The notes under the pieces: model-generated
Databases searched by the model: none
Told to the model about the DNA's origin: nothing
What the model saw: the letters and a program-made list of their open reading frames with translations, nothing else
Made by a program: the position numbers and the translations under genes
Shown: piece after piece, positions 23,101 through 33,602 of the stretch
Layout: each line of letters opens with the position of its first letter
Numbering within the stretch: position 1 is the stretch's first letter
Assembly: GCA_016647705.1 (NCBI GenBank)
Contig: CM028334.1
Location: 5,704,046-5,768,045, forward strand
Source: Eucommia ulmoides
Taxonomy: Eukaryota > Streptophyta > Magnoliopsida > Garryales > Eucommiaceae
DNA: 64,000 nt
Direction: 5' to 3'

Positions 23101-23300
23101 GCTGTTTCAATCCTATGAATCAATTCCAGTCGACCCAAATCGGCATCAACATCAAATAGCGATATGCTTCCGGATCGACTGGGCTGATCACCTTCTTGTA
23201 GAGTGTAAGTAGAGGCGGCAAGAATGTGATTAAAGGAGTCATGAGGGCAGAACTCAACAGCATCAGCATTTCCATCTAGGTAGCAATTTGCCACATCCAT
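20174..23300 (-). CDS. DPH7: DPH7-type WD40 protein (diphthine methylesterase of diphthamide synthesis)
   Basis: The coding exons are 23300-22985, 22238-21989 and 20621-20174, joined at GT-AG sites with matching phases, giving 337 residues. The sequence is WD40-like throughout. DPH7 signatures are KTHKMGVC (about 206-213), GSYDEHLRIWD (228-238) and GGGVWRIKHHP (255-265). In yeast and animals this protein (RRT2/WDR85) removes the methyl ester from diphthine on elongation factor 2, allowing the last amidation step; it acts in the cytosol. The length is shorter than the human protein but suits the plant form. An untranslated first exon ends at 24069, followed by an intron up to 23306. Introns 2 and 3 are filled by MITEs, and the stop codon is 14 bp from a 2.3-kb foldback element. 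Confidence 0.88.
20724..20991. mobile_element. Tourist-like MITE in DPH7 intron 3
   Basis: The ends are GGCCCGTTTGTTGCTTC and, backwards, GGTGGTGTTTGTTTAGTG, flanked by TAA on both sides (20721-20723 and 20992-20994). This is the pattern of PIF/Harbinger-derived Tourist elements. The inner arms (CTTCTGTTCCCAG / CTGGAAACAAAAACTG) also pair. Confidence 0.75.
20995..21140. mobile_element. Degenerate Tourist-like MITE in DPH7 intron 3
   Basis: It starts GGTGATATATGTTTCGG directly after the preceding copy's TAA and ends AAACAAGCACCACC. The right target duplication is not preserved. Confidence 0.5.
21200..21555. mobile_element. Tourist-like MITE in DPH7 intron 3
   Basis: The left end is GGTGGTTTTTGATTAAAG. 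The right end AACACTAAACAAATGGGGCC is followed by TAA. The left flank is TGA, so the duplication is imperfect. Confidence 0.6.
21559..21810. mobile_element. Tourist-like MITE in DPH7 intron 3
   Basis: It starts GGTGACGTGTGTTTAGTG and ends AACATTAAAAGCACCATC, with TAA on both sides (21556-21558 and 21811-21813). It abuts the previous copy and shares its TAA. Confidence 0.65.
21811..21988. other. Rest of DPH7 intron 3, with fragments of the same MITE family
   Basis: GGTGTTTTTTTAATACATTTACGTTTC near 21891 and a short piece around 21820-21870 resemble family ends but do not form a complete element. The intron ends with the donor CAG|GTATGG at 21988. Confidence 0.5.
22316..22515. mobile_element. 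Tourist-like MITE in DPH7 intron 2
   Basis: It is an inverted arrangement of GGTAGCATTTTTTATTG...TTTTGGTCCCAG with CTGGAAACAAAAACACTAAACAATGGGGC at the other end. This is the same family as the copies in intron 3. Confidence 0.55.
22541..22936. mobile_element. TIR MITE in DPH7 intron 2
   Basis: The left arm TTAATTACACTGTTTGTCC...CAATTTGGTTCTTGATC pairs with the right arm, which reads TTAATTACACTGTTACTCC...CGATTTGGTCTTTGAT on the other strand. The arms are over 100 bp with mismatches. No target duplication was seen. Confidence 0.7.
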
Positions 23301-23700
23301 TTTACCTTAAAAGAATCAAAAACTCAATTAAAGAAATTACTGATTTGGGCATTTCATTGAACAAGCAATGAACCCCAAGACACACCTATTTGTGTGTGTG
23401 CTCGCGTGCGCGTTTTGTTTATCTGATATTCAAAGTGTAGTAATTCACCACATCCATTTATCTAAACGGGAACAAAGAGAATGAACTCAATGGATGAAAT
23501 AACACATTTGGGCATTTCATCAAACAAGCTATGGACGCAAAGAATCACATCTGTGTGTGTGTGTTTGTGTGTGTGTATCTAATATTCAAAGTGTAGCAAT
23601 TTTCGACCTTCATTTACTTAAAAAGAATCAAAGAGAATAAGCTCAATTGAAGAAATAACTCATTTGGGCAGTTCGTCGAACAAGTTAAGGACCCAAAAAT
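23281..23700. repeat. Partial tandem triplication of the first coding exon border of DPH7
   Basis: Three head-to-tail units start at 23281, 23438 and 23594 (period 156-157). Each begins TAG(C/T)AATT and contains the CAT that reads ATG on the minus strand, the splice-acceptor area, a (GT)n run and ATTCAAAGTG. The first unit is the working exon start (MDVANCY). In the second the same frame reads MDVVNYY and in the third MKVENCY. Units two and three lie in the leader intron. Confidence 0.8.
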
Positions 23701-24068
23701 CTAACTAAAATATGAAATCACCCTACTGATAAAACCTTAAAAAAATTAAATCTAATGAAGTGTGAGAAACCTGACTGAACCAAATCATGTGTTAATCTAG
23801 CATACAGATAAATCAAGCATCAAATAAGAAAAAATAATCAAGGTAAAATACGATTCTTATGATTTTAGTAGAAAGCCAACACATGTTTGGGAAAAAAACG
23901 ACTATTATACAAATGAATCATCTATATAGTTGAGTGCTTATACCTTCGATCTCCCTTATTTTCCCCAAATTTCAATCATTAATTAAAACTATGTTCAACA
24001 AAATCCTTAACCTTCAATCACTACTAAAACCCTAATTCCTCAAATTTTGAATAAAATATGCAACTAAC

Positions 24069-24240
24069 CTGTAGGGTGGTGTCCCGGAGTGAACAGTGAC
24101 GGCGGCTGGTACGACGAGGTGAGTGCGGCGACGGGCTGGTGGTGGCAGACACAACAATTCTCGCGCGCGCGCGCGCGAGAGAGAGAGTCGAGGATTTGGG
24201 GGGTATTGTTTGGCGGGAAACTTACATTGAAGGGTGGTAA
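24069..24240 (-). other. 5' untranslated exon of DPH7
   Basis: On the minus strand a GC-richer leader (with a (CG)n/(GA)n stretch at 24157-24192) ends in CTACAG|GTTAGT at 24069/24068, a good donor. The matching acceptor is TTTTAAG, ending at 23306, five bases before the ATG. The upstream limit is approximate. Confidence 0.55.
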
Positions 24241-25190
24241 GTGATTTTGTTTGTCTTCTGGGAAAATTGCACTTTTATCCCTTTTAAATTTGGGATGAAT
24301 GTTCAAGCGGATCCTGTATACGAGTAAGAAATTTGTACCAAGAGGTTTTTACTTTCATTTTAATTTGGTATAATCGAAGAAGCATATTTAAACAGAAAAG
24401 GCCACGTGCAGAGCACGTGACATGTTCAAAAAGTCCAGTAAAACTCACACTCAAAATCTCTTCTGGTATTATTTAGGGCTTACAAAGTTCTGAAAAAAAT
24501 ATTGAATTTTCTAAGTTTATACGAAAGGGATGAATTTTTTTTTAGAGAATACTGCATTAGAGATGTTCTCTGGTGAAGAAGGAGGAGGAGATAAAAGAAG
24601 GAGATGGGTGAGGTGTTCTCCAACGAGAAAGGAGATGGGTCGGGTGTTCTCCGGCGAGGAAGGGGTGGGGCGGGGGAAATGAAGAAGACAACAAGCGTAA
24701 AGAAGAAGGAGGTGAGTAGAATCTTAGGGATATTATTGTAAAAAAATAAAAGAAGAAAATATATAACAAAAATTAAGGAATTATTTATGTATTTTAATTT
24801 TTAATTATTTTTAAATGTTTAAAGATAAAATTGTCACAATAAAAATTTAAATTGGTTTTTACCTATAAGGAAACTAGGTGACATTTGATAAAAAATTATA
24901 AGAGTTGATATTTATAAAATGATATAAGAGATATTTGATTAATGGTAAAATAATAAGAGAGGTACTAAGTGATATAAACCTTTAGTGCATATTTAAAAAA
25001 TTAATGGATAAAAAAATTAAAAATTAAAAAAATATTTTTAAAATTATTTGGATTTTTTTTTTTTTAAAATAAAAATTTACATTTGGGGTAAAAAAAAGGT
25101 ACATATAGAATAATTTGAAAAGGACTAAAGCGTAAATTTTTAAAGTGGGGGCGATAATAGTGATATTAAGGCAAAGCGGGTAGAAGGCCT
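24241..25190. promoter_or_regulatory. Divergent promoter region between DPH7 and FAM32A, partly repetitive
   Basis: The two genes point away from each other. A degenerate GA-rich minisatellite (GAGATGGGT-GGTGTTCTCC-GGCGAGGAAG, about 24555-24685) lies inside, and a minus-strand frame over it is an artefact. A GGCCCAT box (25189-25202 region, the TCP 'site II' type common in plant housekeeping promoters) stands at the FAM32A leader. The middle is AT-rich with no gene. Confidence 0.45.
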
Positions 25191-25194
25191 TTTG

Positions 25195-26784
25195 GCCCAT
25201 GCCCTTGCCCTAAATTCAGCCGTCCAGCCGCATCTCGACGTCGTTCACGCTCCTCGACCGCCTAGATCTTGTCGTCGACTCGCCGTTGACCCGTTTTTCG
25301 TTCGTACTTCTCCGTGGTTCGATTACGCCCGTCGATCGTCCAGATCTCTTCGTCGATTCGACGTGGACTTGTGGCTCGTTTGCTCTTCGGATTCGCCCGT
25401 TCTCTCGCAGATCTCCTATCTGTCTTCATCTTCTTCTAGTTTCTATACATGTATGTTACTGACTTTTTGGTTAATTTTTTATCCTCTCAGATCTCCTCTC
25501 CATGCCCGTATTTATGCTAATTTTTATTTTCCTGCCGTTATTACTTTTCTGCAATTTGATTATTTGTTAATTGAGAAACTCCCTTAAAATTGTTGAATTA
25601 TTTGTCAATTAATTAAAATGCTAATTGTTTGTGTCTAATATTCTTGATAATCATTGTAGGTATTGTTTAGGAAAATGAGTAGTTCGGAGGGTTCTATTGT
25701 CAATGAATATGAATTTATCCTGGCCGTGCCCGTATTCTAATTTTTAAAACTTTGTATCCCAAACATCTAAGCTGCCTAGGATTAATTCTGTTGCGTAGAA
25801 GAAAATTTTAGTTTTTGATTGTCATTTGTTGTCAATGTTCTATTTCATGACCAAATCAAAGTGTGAGCCAGTTAAGAAGTTGAAGTTCTGTTCCTGTTTC
25901 CTAGAAATTGCTTGGGCTTAAAATCTTGGAATTGGAAATGAGTGCAAGTGAAAGACGGAAAATATGCGCATATTAGTTGCCAACTACAATTCATTTTTCA
26001 AGGCGTCAATATTTCACTTTCAATCCTTACTTTAATTAATTCATACGGGGTAGGGTACTAAAGATTTTATTCACAATTTCGCCTTGTAGGATATACCCCA
26101 TATGAATTTGGCAATCTTAGAAGAGTACTCTGTGTGTGTGTGTGTGTGTGTGTTGTGTTATGGTTTACAATAATCCCTTTTCTTCCAAGAAAAGATGCAA
26201 GTTATATCTCATGATCTTAGAATTTAAAAAAAAAAATTAGTTTGGTTGAAGTATACTACTAATACAACTTGTAGTTGAAGTTACTACAATTATTTTTCAT
26301 GGTTTATGATTTTCCTCCACAATTGTGAAGGACTGATTCAGATAGGAAGCTAAGTTGGCTACTTTTGGTTCTCTGTAAAGGTAGAATGATAGTGATAACC
26401 TTATGAAGTGATTATTATTTATTGGCATTCGATGAATTAATCAGAGATATAGTCGACTCTTTTTTTTTTTTTTAAACGGTTTTTTAAGGTCTTCCATGGA
26501 AAATTCTCTATTTTGGGATCAACCATGGTGAATAATATATTAGAAGATAAATAAGGCTCTAATTCTGATTAAGAGTTTGCTCATGATATTCATTTGGGTT
26601 CCACAGTGGAATCCATTTGAACATCTATTATTAGATTAATTTTGAATTGCTTAATCTTGCGCTGGGCAGGCTATTTTTGTTTTCCTTTTTGCCTTGTGAT
26701 CAGCATACTATTTCTGGGAATGGGACTACACGTTTCTTTTTTATTTTGTTACGAATGACCATGTCTATTTCACTTTCTTTACAG
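25195..26784 (+). other. 5' leader and leader intron(s) of FAM32A
   Basis: A GC-rich transcribed-looking leader starts near 25200 (CCCTAAATTCAGCCGTCC...). The coding exon's acceptor TTTACAG ends at 26784, so at least one intron lies between. A short upstream frame ATGAGTAGTTCGGAG at about 25675 (21 codons) follows a possible acceptor and may be a uORF or part of an alternative first exon. The open frame at 25192-25587 has no recognisable domain. Confidence 0.45.
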
Positions 26785-26789
26785 CAAAA

Positions 26790-27892
26790 ATGTCTGCATA
26801 TGAGAACGTCGTTGGTGGGAAGTTAAAACTAAAGGGAAAGGCCTTGGATGTGAAAGCTCGTGGGATGAAAAAGAAGAAAAATAAAACTAATACGGATCAA
26901 ATTATTAAAACCACAGGAGATGAGCTTTCAGCAGGTACTTAAAGCCATGTTGAAATTTTATGAACATATAGTTGCTGTTTGGTTTAGTTTTTGAAAGCCG
27001 TTTTTAAAAATTTTGAAATCAGTTTTTGAAAATGTGAAAAGTTGATTGTCTTAGTTTTGAAAAAAAAAATATCTATTAATAATTTGTTAAACATTAAAAA
27101 GTAAAAGTGATGTGATTGATGGAAAGATGATTTTGAAAAATAGAGAGAATGCTGACGTTTGTTGGGTGAATGCGTGGTAGAGAAAAAATTTAGAAAAATA
27201 AAAAAATAAAAATATAGATAAAAAAAGTTAAAATTAAACTTATAGAATGATAAAATATTTTAGAAAAACATTAAAAGTATGTGTTGTGATAGATTGAGCA
27301 TTGTGAAAATTGATTTATGCAAGTGTTTTTTGAGTTGCATTGTACTATTATTGAGTTTTTGAGAAATGAAACAGTATCTGAGTAGCACGCCAAGCTTGAC
27401 CATAACATTATGGCTCTGTGTTTTTTATTTTTTAAATGTGTTCTTGTTTGGGAATGGGAAAAAACGGGGTTATACTTAAAGCAAGTTATTAAGATGCTGT
27501 TTGGTTTTGTTTTTTAAAACACTTTTCGAAAACTTCGAAACGTTTTTTGGAAATGGTGAAAAGTTATTTGGTTTAGTTTTGAAGAGAGAATATTGAGAAC
27601 ACTAGTCCAGTGCGTTACCTAATAGTTTGGTGCTTTTTTCATATGTGAAAATTCAGAGGCTTTGTCTGATGGAAAAGATACACCGAGTGATACGGGTAAA
27701 ATGAGTGCTAGTCAAAATGATGATACTCTTACCCCAGCGGAGAGGCTGTATATGGAGCAAAGGGAAAAAATCGACATAAAAAAGATGGCGAAGACGGCTA
27801 ACAAATCACACCGGGACCGGATTGAAGATTTCAACCAGTATCTTGCCAACATGAGTGAGCATTATGATATTCCTAAAGTTGGCCCTGGCTAA
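26790..27892 (+). CDS. FAM32A: FAM32A-type spliceosomal protein
   Basis: Two coding exons (26790-26934 and 27657-27892) are joined by a GT-AG intron in phase 1, giving 126 residues. The N-terminus has the family's KLKLKGKAL block and a run of lysines (MKKKKNK). The C-terminus has the conserved KSHRDRIEDFNQYL...EHYDIPKVGPG. Human FAM32A is a small nuclear protein that reaches into the active site of the late spliceosome and helps dock the exons. The plant version is expected to be a splicing factor too, which is inference from the family. Length and domain order are normal. The intron contains TTTTGAAAA-rich inverted pieces (about 26975-27330 and 27490-27600) that look like MITE remains. Confidence 0.9.
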
Positions 27893-28424
27893 ATAAAATG
27901 CAGCCAGGTAAAACATCCATCAACTTTTCATTTCATTTTTCTTGAAGGCCAAGAATTGTAATCTATTTCTACTTTTCTTTTTCTTTTCAAGTGTGGTGTT
28001 TGGCTGACAATTATCAAATGCAATTTGCAGGTGTCTATAATATGGTGTTTGTTTAGTGTTTATGTTCTATTTTTTGTTCGCAAACTTCAAATCTAATTTA
28101 ATAAGATAACTAAAACTGGAATGAGTTTTCCGCTCATATTTTCCCGCCATCTTTGAGGTTTTTTTTCTTTTAATCTTTAATTTAGTAAATGTGAATGCAT
28201 TCAAGTGTTCTTTTAGTGGCACTAATGGGTTTTGGTCCATGTTCATTTCTTTACAAGCTAATTTTCTTCAAATTATACATACATACATACATGTGTGTAT
28301 ATATATATATATTAGTGTATGTCACGTTGGTAGAAGACGTCAAGACAGAGATTTTGATGGACGGAAATAATTCTTCTACCGTGGTTATTTTTTTTTGAAA
28401 GAATGGTTTGGTTTGATCAAGATT
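27893..28424. other. 3' region of FAM32A and spacer
   Basis: It contains the 3' UTR and one Tourist-like end (GGTGTTTGTTTAGTGTTTATG near 28043) without a clear partner. A (CATA)n/(TA)n run at 28277-28311 and the AGATT target site of the copia element at 28420-28424 complete it. Confidence 0.5.
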
Positions 28425-29355
28425 TGTTGAAACAAATGAATTTTAATTTAATTCTAATTTTTAGAATAGAAAGTGCCAAATGTGTAAAATTGATTTTTTC
28501 TTCAAAATCTTTTGTCTCATATTGGTTGGGAGAGGAAAAATTAAAGTGGATATCTAGGGGTATGTGAGACACTTGGGGTGTGCCCCAAGGGGTACCCACA
28601 TTTTGTGGAGGGGAGAGGAGTTATATCCCTATCGGTTTATCACGCGCGCCGCCGCCGCCGTCCGTCCGGCCGTGCCGAGTCGCGCGTGTGATGAGGTGGA
28701 ACTTATTTATTTATTTTTGGATAAAATAGTTTAATTAAAAAAAAAAAAAACAAAACGTTTTTTTTTATTAAATATTTCAAACGTTTTAACTGAAACGTTT
28801 TGAAACGTTTTAATAAATTATTTAAAAACGTTTTTATTTATTTATTTTCGGTTTTAATTCAAACGTTTTTTTATTTTTATTTTTTTCTCCTATAAATAGT
28901 GTTAATTTTTCAGCACAGAATATAGAACAAAAACAGTGTTCATTTTTTCTGTTTCTGCTCCGATTTCATTTCTGTTTCTGTTTCTGTTCCAGATTCGTTT
29001 CTGTTTCTGTTCCGGTTTCAGATCTGTTTCTGTTCCGAAACAATTTTTTTGATCTTCCGGAATTGTTCCGATTTGTTCCGGTACTGTTTTGTCAGTCCGA
29101 TTTTGGTTTCCGAGCAGTTTGTTCGTTTTGCGAACAGTGTGTGGGGGTGTTTGGTATTCGGGACTTCTACAGTGCAAAGAACGTCCTAGACAGAGGAGAA
29201 TTTTGGGTTGTTTTATCTTGGGGACGACGGGGCTAATACACTGCTTGCACGTTCTTGGGCAGAGCCGCGAAACGTCTTAAAGAGAGCGACCTAGTCCGCG
29301 ACTCATCCCAAGAAATTTTGGTAAACTCGTTCTTTACTTATTTTCTGCAACAACA
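28425..29355 (+). repeat. 5' LTR of copia element 1
   Basis: It is 931 bp, with TATAAATA at 28891-28898. An array of AAACGTTT palindromes (about 28753-28865) lies upstream of the TATA box. Downstream is a run of GTTTCTGTTCCG-like repeats (28950-29040). Confidence 0.95.
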
Positions 29356-30873
29356 ATTTTAAGACGTTCAATATCTGCTAAGATATCTGCTGATCACGAT
29401 TTTAAACAAGTAACTGTTGATCTCAACAAACCCTTTCGTTTCGAAGGGTTTCATTTTAAAAGGTGGAGACAGAAAATGTTATTTTTTCTTACTATCGAAA
29501 AAGTAGCATATGTCTATACAACCGAAAAACCACAATTACCTCAAGTTCCTACAGACGCTCAGATTCAAGAAGTTAAGTCTTGGGAGGAAAATGATTTCCG
29601 TTGTAAGAATTTTATTCTTAATGGTATGTCTGATGATCTATATGATTATTACTGCGCTAACAAAACTGCGAAGGAAGTTTGGGATGCTCTTTCGAAGAAA
29701 TACGACACTGAGGAGGCTGGAAGTAAAAAATATGCTGTTAGTCGGTATCTGAAATACCAAATGACCGATGACAAATCAATGGAGGTTCAGTCTCATGAAC
29801 TTCAGAAAATCGCTCACGAAATAATTGCTGAAGGTATGTCCCTTGATGAACAATTTCAAGTTGCTGTTTTAATTGACAAATTACCCCCCTCTTGGAAAGA
29901 TTTTAAGAATACTCTGAGGCATAAAACTAAAGAGTTTTCTTTAGAAAATTTGATCACTCGTCTTCGGATTGAGGAGGAGGCCCGAAAACAAGATCAGAAA
30001 GATGAAGTGCTTGTTGTTTCTAACAACGCTCACAAAAAATCATCTTACGCTATTCTGAAACCTAAAGGGAAAAATATGAAAAATCAAAATCAGAATCGCA
30101 ACCACAATAACCAGAACAGAAATGTGCATCAAAATCAGAATAGAAACAAACTCCTTTCAAGAAATAATTCTGAACAGTTTACTTGTTATAACTGTGGGAA
30201 GGCGGGCCATTTGGCTCGGAACTGCCGGCAAAGACGTCGTCCTGTTCCACAGGCGAATCTTACCAAGGACCAACTTATAGCTATGATTTCTGAAATCAAT
30301 ATAGTTGGTGGATCCGAAGGGTGGTGGGTAGACACTGGTGCTTCACGCCATGTCTGCTATGATCGAACCATGTTCAAATCTTATTCTGAAAGTGAAGACA
30401 AGAAAGTGTTGCTGGGTGATTCTCACTCCACTATTGTTGCCGGTTCTGATGAAGTGGAATTAAAGTTTACCTCTGGAAAGACAGTCATCCTTAAAGATGT
30501 TCTGCATACTCCAGAGATGAGAAAGAATTTGGTTTCGGGCTATCTTCTAAACAAGGCGGGGTTCACTCAAACTATTGGGGCTGATTTGTACACCCTAACC
30601 AAAAATAATATTTTTGTTGGGAAGGGATATGCAACTGATGGAATGTTCAAACTGAATGTTGAAATTAATAAAATTTCTTCTTCTGCTTACATGTTGTGTT
30701 CTTTTAATATTTGGCATGCTAGACTTTGTCATGTTAACAAACGCATTATTAAAAACTTAAGTAACTTAGAACTAATTCCTAAATTATCTTTGAATGATTT
30801 TGAAAAATGTGAATTTTGTAGTCAAGTTAAAATTACTAAAAAAACAAACAAACAAACAAAAGAGATTACGTAG
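29356..30873 (+). pseudogene. copia 1 gag, protease and N-terminal integrase zinc region
   Basis: The frame is open from the end of the LTR. The first ATG (29476) is late: gag-like sequence (ADHDFK...RFEGFHFKRW) is already readable upstream, where ATA codons stand at 29371 and 29383 in likely start positions. Domains in order are copia gag (UBN2-like), a CCHC knuckle (CYNCGKAGHLARNC), the aspartic protease site WVDTGASRHVC, and the HH-CC integrase zinc finger (HARLCHVN...CEFC). The frame ends where a deletion has removed the start of the integrase core. Confidence 0.9.
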
Positions 30874-33055
30874 TGATAGAGGAACAGAATATGATTCCGA
30901 TATTTTTATTGATTTTTATAAATCTCATGGGATTATTCATGAAAAAACTGCACTGTATTCTCCTGAAATGAATGGTAAGGCTGAAAGGAAAAATAGAACT
31001 TTTGCTGAATTAGTAGTTGCTATTTTACTTAATTCCGGTGCAGCTCCTCACTGGTGGGGTAAAATTTTATTAACGGTTTGCTACGTACTTAATAGAGTTC
31101 CCAAATCGAAAAGTAAAATTTCACCTTATGAAATTTTCAAAAATAAGAAACCAAATTTGTCTTATTTTAAAACTTGGGGTTGTTTGGCGTATGTTCGAAT
31201 TCCTGACCCCAAAAGAAGAAAACTTGCCAGTAGAGCTTATGAATGTATTTTTATTGGTTATGCGGTAAATAACAAAGCATATAGATTTTATGATTTGAAA
31301 GATGAAGTTATCATTGAATCAAATGATGCTGATTTTTATGAAGATAAATTTCCTTTCAAATTGAAGAATAGTGGGGGCTCGACTTCTAGTAATTAACCTA
31401 TCATTAGGATTAATGAATCTAATAAGGAATTAGATATTGAACCTAGAAGGAGTAAACGACCTCGTATAGCTAAAGACTTTGGTTCGGATTTCTATGCATA
31501 TACCTTAGAGGAGGATCCACTTACCCTCCAAGAGGCATTATCCTCTATAGATGCCAGTTTATGGCAAGAGGCTATAGATGACGAGTTAGACTCTCTCGAG
31601 TCAAATAGAACTTGGCATTTGGTAGATTTACCTCCTGGTTGTAAAACAATAGGATGTAAATGGATTCTAAAGAAGAAATTGAATCCCGATGGAACCATTG
31701 ATAAATACAAGGCTCGTCTTGTAGCCAAAGGGTTTAGACAAAGAGAGAATGTAGATTTCTTTGATACTTTCTCACCTGTCTCTAGAATTACATCTATTCG
31801 TGTACTTTTATCTCTTGCTGCAATTCATGATCTTATTGTGCACCAAATGGATGTTAAAACTGCTTTTTTAAATGGTGAATTAGAAGAAGAGATTTATATG
31901 GACCAACCTGAAGGATTTGTTATTCCTGGTCTAGAAAACAAAGTATGCAAATTAGATAAATCTCTTTATGGTTTGAAACAAGCACCTAAGCAATGGCATG
32001 AGAAATTTGATAATTTAGTCATTTCACATGGTTTTAAAGTAAATGAAAGTGACAAATGCATATACTATAAATCTGAAAATGATGTTTGCACTATTATATG
32101 TATTTATGTGGATGACTTGCTAATTTTTGGTTCCAATATTCATGTTGTGAATAATGTAAAAACCATGCTATGTGCTAATTTTGATATGAAAGATCTTGGT
32201 GAAGCAAGTGTAATCCTTGGTATTAAAATAACTAGGTCTAAACATGGAATTTCTTTGGATCAATCTCATTATATAGAGAAGATTCTAAAGAAATACAATT
32301 ATTTTGATTGTAAACCAGCATGTACTCCTTATGACCCTAGTGTGAAGTTGTTCAAGAACACCGGTGACGGTGTTAGACAAACTGAGTATGCGAGCATCAT
32401 TGGCAGTCTCCGATATGCCACTAACTGCATTAGGCCCGATATAGCGTATGCTGTGGGATTACTATGCAGGTTTACAAGTAGACCTAGTATTGAGCATTGG
32501 CATGCTATTGATAGGATTATGAGATATCTAAAGAGAACTATGAACCTTGGATTACATTATCAGAAGTTTCCCGCTATTCTGGAAGGATATAGCGATGCTG
32601 ATTGGAACACCCTTTCAGATGACTCCAAGGCAACTAGCGGTTATATATTTAGTATAGCTGGTGGAGCTGTTTCTTGGAAATCTAAGAAACAGACTATTTT
32701 GGCTCAATCTACCATGGAGTCTGAGATGATTGCACTAGCTTCGGCTAGCGAGGAAGCAGGGTGGTTAAGGAGCCTGCTTTCTGATACCCCTTTATGGGAG
32801 AGACCGATTCCAGCTGTCTTGATCCATTGTGATAGTATCGCGGCTATTGCAAAGATTTAGAACCGTTATTATAACAGAAAGAAGCGACAAATACGTCGCA
32901 AACACAGCACCATTAGAGAGTATATCTCTACAGGGGCTGTGAGAGTGGATCATGTACGGTCTGATGATAACTTAGCCGATTCTTTGACGAAAGGATTAGC
33001 TCGAGAAAAGGTTTACAAAACCTCGAAAGGAATGGGACTCAAGCCCATAAATTGA
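30860..33055 (+). pseudogene. copia 1 integrase core, reverse transcriptase and RNase H
   Basis: It is in the +1 frame relative to gag. It starts at RLRSDRGTEY (the second catalytic Asp) and continues to the integrase Glu (NGKAERKNR), so about 80 residues containing the first Asp are missing beside an (AAAC)n tract. RT follows with YVDDLLIFG, then RNase H. In-frame stops stand at 31394-31396 (TAA) and 32858-32860 (TAG), both one transition from Gln codons. The reading ends at 33053-33055. Confidence 0.9.
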
Positions 33056-33602
33056 CGAGTCACTTGTGAGGGAAACCCAACCTATAGACTGGAGATCCCA
33101 AGAAATAGGTTCAAAGGGTAATAACAACTCATGAAGTGATATGAGAAAAATCATGCTATAAATTTGAGTTCTATTTCATAAATGTGTTGTTTGAAGCATG
33201 ATATCTTGAAGCGATAGAAGGTTGAGTTTTTATTAACTCTTAATGAGATCTATACTCTATATTTGAGTGGAGTACCTAGCTACAAGAGTACTCTTGATAG
33301 ATTCACCTATGTGAATGTGGAAGTGTGGCCGCTTCCTATGGAATTTTGGGCAAAATTCTCTAGAGCATTCACTATACTGGGATACACGTGCATGGCCGTA
33401 AAGCACGGGCTTTTGGACTACACCCTGATAGGGTTGTGTGTGTGATGTTGTTAGAGATAGAGTTCAAAACTACGAGTTACTCTAGTATAATCTAAAGCAT
33501 CTTCACTATGTAAAGGTTCAAGTCGATAGACACCTTTTCTTATGCACGATGAATTATACTGCTCGATGAAAAAAATTGTTTTTAAAAATTCAAGTGGGGG
33601 AT

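Noticed and set aside
24557-24769. 70-codon minus-strand frame rich in Phe, Ser and Pro
   Set aside because: It is a translation of a GA/CT-rich minisatellite in the divergent promoter region.
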